64,000 nt of DNA from Vagococcus fluvialis (GTDB taxonomy: Bacteria > Bacillota > Bacilli > Lactobacillales > Vagococcaceae): positions 120,339-184,338 of the forward strand of contig NZ_QPJV01000005.1 in NCBI RefSeq assembly GCF_003337315.1, written 5' to 3'. Both the position numbers and the translations under genes were made by a program. Position 1 is the stretch's first letter, and every line of letters starts with the position of its first letter. Shown here piece by piece: positions 61,607 to 64,000 of this stretch. The notes beneath the pieces are model-generated. The model was not told where the DNA came from and made no database searches. It saw only the letters and a list, made by a program, of their open reading frames with translations.

Positions 61607-62950
61607 TTATTCCCCCTTAGGCATTTTTTCCTGAATTTCAGCTGTCACTTCTCCATCTGATAAGTGAATATTAACTACTTGTTTAACGTCAACATCATTA
61701 GTGGATTTAATAATTTGGTCATCTATTGTCACGTAGCTATACCCTCTAAGCATAGTTTGAAGAGGACTTAACATATCTAAGTTAGTCATTAACTGTATCA
61801 AGTTTCTTTTTTTATCTTTCATCGTTAAATCAATAGATTGAGTCAATTTTTCATTTAAATAATTAACTTTTTGTCTCGCCAAATTAATATCTTCTTTAGG
61901 ATTTTGAGTTTCTAGTCTTTTGACCAACTGAATAAACTCTTTTTCCTTCTGTTTTATTTCACTATTTAAGCTTTGTTCTAATCGTCTATTTAAAGTATCT
62001 AACTGAATAGAGAAAGCTTCATACAAACGTTTTGGTTGTTTAAAGACAAAAGACTCAGATAAATGATCAAACTTTTGTTTTTTATGTTTAATCTGATTAT
62101 CCATCCCTTGAATTAAACGACTTTCTTTTTCTTTAATTTTCAATATTTCTTCTCTCAACACAGGTGTTGCTAACTCTGCTGCTGCCGTTGGTGTAGCAGC
62201 TCTTACATCTGCTACTAAATCTGCTAAAGTAACATCAGTTTCATGTCCCACAGAAGAAATAGTAGGCGTACGTGATTCAAATATAGCACGAACGACTCGT
62301 TCTTCATTAAAGGGCCATAAATCCTCAATAGATCCTCCACCACGACCAACAATCATCGTATCAAAATCACCTAGAGCATCTACTTCTTTAATTCTTTTTA
62401 CAATGTCATCAGCAGCTTTATCTCCTTGAACAAGAGTTGGGAACACAACTAACTGAACAATTGGGTACCTTCTTTTAGTTGTCGTAATAATATCCTTAAC
62501 AACAGCTCCACTTGGACTAGTAATCACAGCGATTTTTTTCGGATATTTAACTAGAGGTTGCTTAAAAGCTTCCTTAAAAAGCCCTTCTTCTTGAAGTGCT
62601 TTTTTTCTTTTTTCTAAAGCTTGATACAAAGCACCTACACCATCTGGTTCCATGTGTTCAATATAAATTTGATAACTTCCACCAGGTTCATATAAAGAGA
62701 TTCTCCCAATTACAAGAACTTTCATTCCTTCCTCAGGCTGAAATTTTAATTTATTGAAAGCTCCCTTAAACATAATAGCCGATATTTTAGCCTTATCATC
62801 CTTTAAACTGAAATACTGATGAGCATTTGGTCTCATTCTAAAGTTTGAAATTTCACCTGTTAGAAAAACTCGTTCTAAATAAGGGTCTGCTTCAAATTTA
62901 TGTTTAATGTATTTGGTTAGTGCTGTGACCGTTAAATACGTTTCAGTCAT
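61607..62950 (-). CDS. xseA: Exodeoxyribonuclease VII large subunit
   Basis: 447 aa. N-terminal OB fold (VTALTKYIKHKFEADPYLER; LTGEISNFRM), then the catalytic region with VITSPSGAVVKDIITTTKRR and GRGGGSIEDLWPFNEE, and a coiled-coil C-terminus (about 270-420). Degrades single-stranded DNA and acts in mismatch and crosslink repair. It follows folD after 14 bases. Length and motifs complete. Confidence 0.95.
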   Translation of the reverse strand: MTETYLTVTALTKYIKHKFEADPYLERVFLTGEISNFRMRPNAHQYFSLKDDKAKISAIMFKGAFNKLKFQPEEGMKVLVIGRISLYEPGGSYQIYIEHMEPDGVGALYQALEKRKKALQEEGLFKEAFKQPLVKYPKKIAVITSPSGAVVKDIITTTKRRYPIVQLVVFPTLVQGDKAADDIVKRIKEVDALGDFDTMIVGRGGGSIEDLWPFNEERVVRAIFESRTPTISSVGHETDVTLADLVADVRAATPTAAAELATPVLREEILKIKEKESRLIQGMDNQIKHKKQKFDHLSESFVFKQPKRLYEAFSIQLDTLNRRLEQSLNSEIKQKEKEFIQLVKRLETQNPKEDINLARQKVNYLNEKLTQSIDLTMKDKKRNLIQLMTNLDMLSPLQTMLRGYSYVTIDDQIIKSTNDVDVKQVVNIHLSDGEVTAEIQEKMPKGE

Positions 62951-62964
62951 TTTTTCACATTCCT

Positions 62965-63810
62965 TTAATCTGCTCTTCTGTTAGATACTGTTTGTTCCAT
63001 TAACATACTAATTGTCATCGGGCCAACACCACCTGGTACAGGAGTAATAAACGAAGCTTTTTGACTAACTTCATCAAATTTAACATCTCCTACTAAGTGA
63101 CCATCAGCATGACGATTCATTCCCACATCAACAACAACAGCACCTTCTTTAATATAATCTGCTGTTAAAAACTCAGCCTTCCCTATAGCAATCACAATTA
63201 TATCAGCTTGTTTAGTTAATTCTTTTAGGTTAGTTGTTCTAGCATGAGTAATGGTTACTGTGGCATTTTCCATTAGTAACATTTGCGCCATAGGTTTACC
63301 AACAATGTTACTACGGCCAATCACTACTGCATGTTTACCTTCCATTTCAATATTATATTCTTTCAATAACTCAATAATTCCGTAAGGTGTACAGGGTAGT
63401 TTATCAGGCTGTCCGATAAATAATTTTCCCATGTTTAATGGATGGAAACCATCCACATCTTTTTTAGAATCAATCGTTAAAATAACTTTCTCTTCATCTA
63501 TATGTTTTGGCAAAGGCAGTTGTACTAAAATACCATCAACTTCTTCATCTTTATTATATGTTTCAACTAATTGTAACAACTCTTCTTCAGTTGTTGTTTC
63601 AGGCAAACGATCTACTTGAGAATGAAATCCAATTTTTTTCGCTGCTCTTTCTTTATTACGCACATAAACTTGGCTACCGACATCTTCTCCAACTAAAATA
63701 ACTACTAGTTTTGGTAATCTTTTTCCTTGTTTTTCCCATTCAGACACTTCTTGTTTTAATTTATCTTGTAACTTATCTGCTAAGGCACGTCCATTTAATA
63801 TTTTTTCCAC
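62965..63810 (-). CDS. folD: Methylenetetrahydrofolate dehydrogenase/cyclohydrolase
   Basis: 281 aa when begun at the GTG of VEKILNGRALADKL; the five codons before it contain GGAGGTG, the ribosome binding site, so an earlier ATG is unlikely. Signatures include YVRNKERAAKKIG with the catalytic Lys, VDGILVQLPLPKHI, and PCTPYGIIELL and GRSNIVGKPMAQMLL for NADP. It interconverts 5,10-methylene-, methenyl- and 10-formyl-tetrahydrofolate. An extended -10 (TGCTAAAAT) lies about 36 bases upstream on the minus strand. First gene visible of the folD-xseA-xseB-ispA-tlyA-argR-recN run. Confidence 0.95.
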   Translation of the reverse strand: MEKILNGRALADKLQDKLKQEVSEWEKQGKRLPKLVVILVGEDVGSQVYVRNKERAAKKIGFHSQVDRLPETTTEEELLQLVETYNKDEEVDGILVQLPLPKHIDEEKVILTIDSKKDVDGFHPLNMGKLFIGQPDKLPCTPYGIIELLKEYNIEMEGKHAVVIGRSNIVGKPMAQMLLMENATVTITHARTTNLKELTKQADIIVIAIGKAEFLTADYIKEGAVVVDVGMNRHADGHLVGDVKFDEVSQKASFITPVPGGVGPMTISMLMEQTVSNRRAD

Positions 63811-63845
63811 AAAAAACACCTCCAAGTTTATTCACACATACGTTT

Positions 63846-63854
63846 ATTTTAGCA
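63846..63854 (-). promoter_or_regulatory. Extended -10 upstream of folD
   Basis: Minus strand TGCTAAAAT is a good extended -10, about 36 bases before the GTG start; a -35 match at 17 bp is weak (TATCGA). The block could have additional promoters upstream of the window. Confidence 0.4.
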
Positions 63855-63918
63855 TAAAAAAAAGACTCTCGATACAAACAAAAAAACTCAAGCAAGATTA
63901 ATTGCGGCTCTATAATTT

Positions 63919-63960
63919 AAAGGACTGATGAATCAAATTTTGATTCATCAGTCCTTTTTT
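63919..63960 (+). terminator. Strong hairpin terminator near the window edge
   Basis: AAAGGACTGATGAATCAAA and TTTGATTCATCAGTCCTTT form a near-perfect 19-bp stem with a tiny loop, ending in TTTTTT on the plus strand. On the minus strand the tail is only AAATTATAG-like, so the plus direction is favoured, though it could also close a minus-strand gene beyond the window. The only plus-strand genes nearby are not visible. Confidence 0.7.
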
Positions 63961-64000
63961 AGTTTATTTAAATATAAAACATGTCGTCTATCTAGTAAAA

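Noticed and set aside
1..64000. Prophage, insertion sequence or integrative element
   Set aside because: No transposase, integrase, phage structural gene or terminal repeats were seen anywhere in the window.

Overview
The window looks like chromosomal core DNA of a low-G+C Gram-positive of the Lactobacillales. The conserved division and cell-wall block (mraZ-rsmH-ftsL-pbp2x-mraY-murD-murG-divIB-ftsA-ftsZ-ylmE-sepF-ylmG-ylmH-divIVA-ileS), the companion families DUF3397, DUF4044, DUF1149 and DUF2187, and a tRNA-Leu with anticodon AAG fit the Enterococcaceae. A Vagococcus-like genome is my best guess, but that is inference without a database search. No phage, insertion sequence, CRISPR array or rRNA was seen.

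Layout. 1-5 kb: a membrane-anchored XRE regulator, an acyltransferase, a DUF536-type coiled-coil protein, threonine synthase and tRNA-Leu. 4.8-15 kb (minus strand): SprT-like protein, Tex, a large unknown coiled-coil protein, a phosphatase, DUF1149, a PdxK/ThiD kinase, an unusual signal peptidase I, a TIM-barrel protein, a GH73 glucosaminidase, a VanY-type carboxypeptidase and an unknown. 15-24 kb (both strands): two FUSC-type membrane proteins flanking a lipoprotein, PhzF, a membrane-tethered MerR regulator, a flotillin/NfeD pair, and a LytTR regulator with its DUF3021 membrane partner. 23.7-39.3 kb: a MacB-like ABC exporter, a membrane-anchored nuclease with an acidic downstream protein, peptidase E, an M24 peptidase, nagA, a small unlisted DUF2187 gene, an aminotransferase, an acyl-ACP thioesterase, zwf, and an OpuC-type osmoprotectant ABC operon whose last permease gene is frameshifted. 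39.4-56.5 kb (minus): ileS with its T-box leader, then the whole dcw/ylm cluster. 56.6-64 kb: DUF3397, DUF4044 (plus), then recN-argR-tlyA-ispA-xseB-xseA-folD (minus).

How it works together. The dcw cluster makes peptidoglycan precursors (MraY, MurD, MurG), builds the divisome (FtsL, DivIB, PBP2x, FtsA, FtsZ, SepF) and places the poles (DivIVA). Three phased TGG boxes ahead of mraZ fit MraZ autoregulation. The recN-folD block combines DNA repair, arginine control, isoprenoid synthesis and one-carbon metabolism, as in many Firmicutes.

The most interesting items are local control circuits readable from the DNA: an inverted repeat ahead of the membrane XRE gene, a 19-bp-spacer MerR promoter, LytTR-type direct repeats, a DasR/NagR-like site ahead of nagA and a 7-1-7 palindrome ahead of opuC. 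Others are the opuC permease frameshift, a signal peptidase whose usual catalytic lysine position reads Leu, and the nuclease/acidic-protein pair. I did not find a clearly novel multi-gene defence system. The LytTR/DUF3021 unit and the membrane-tethered MerR are the nearest to under-described signalling systems.
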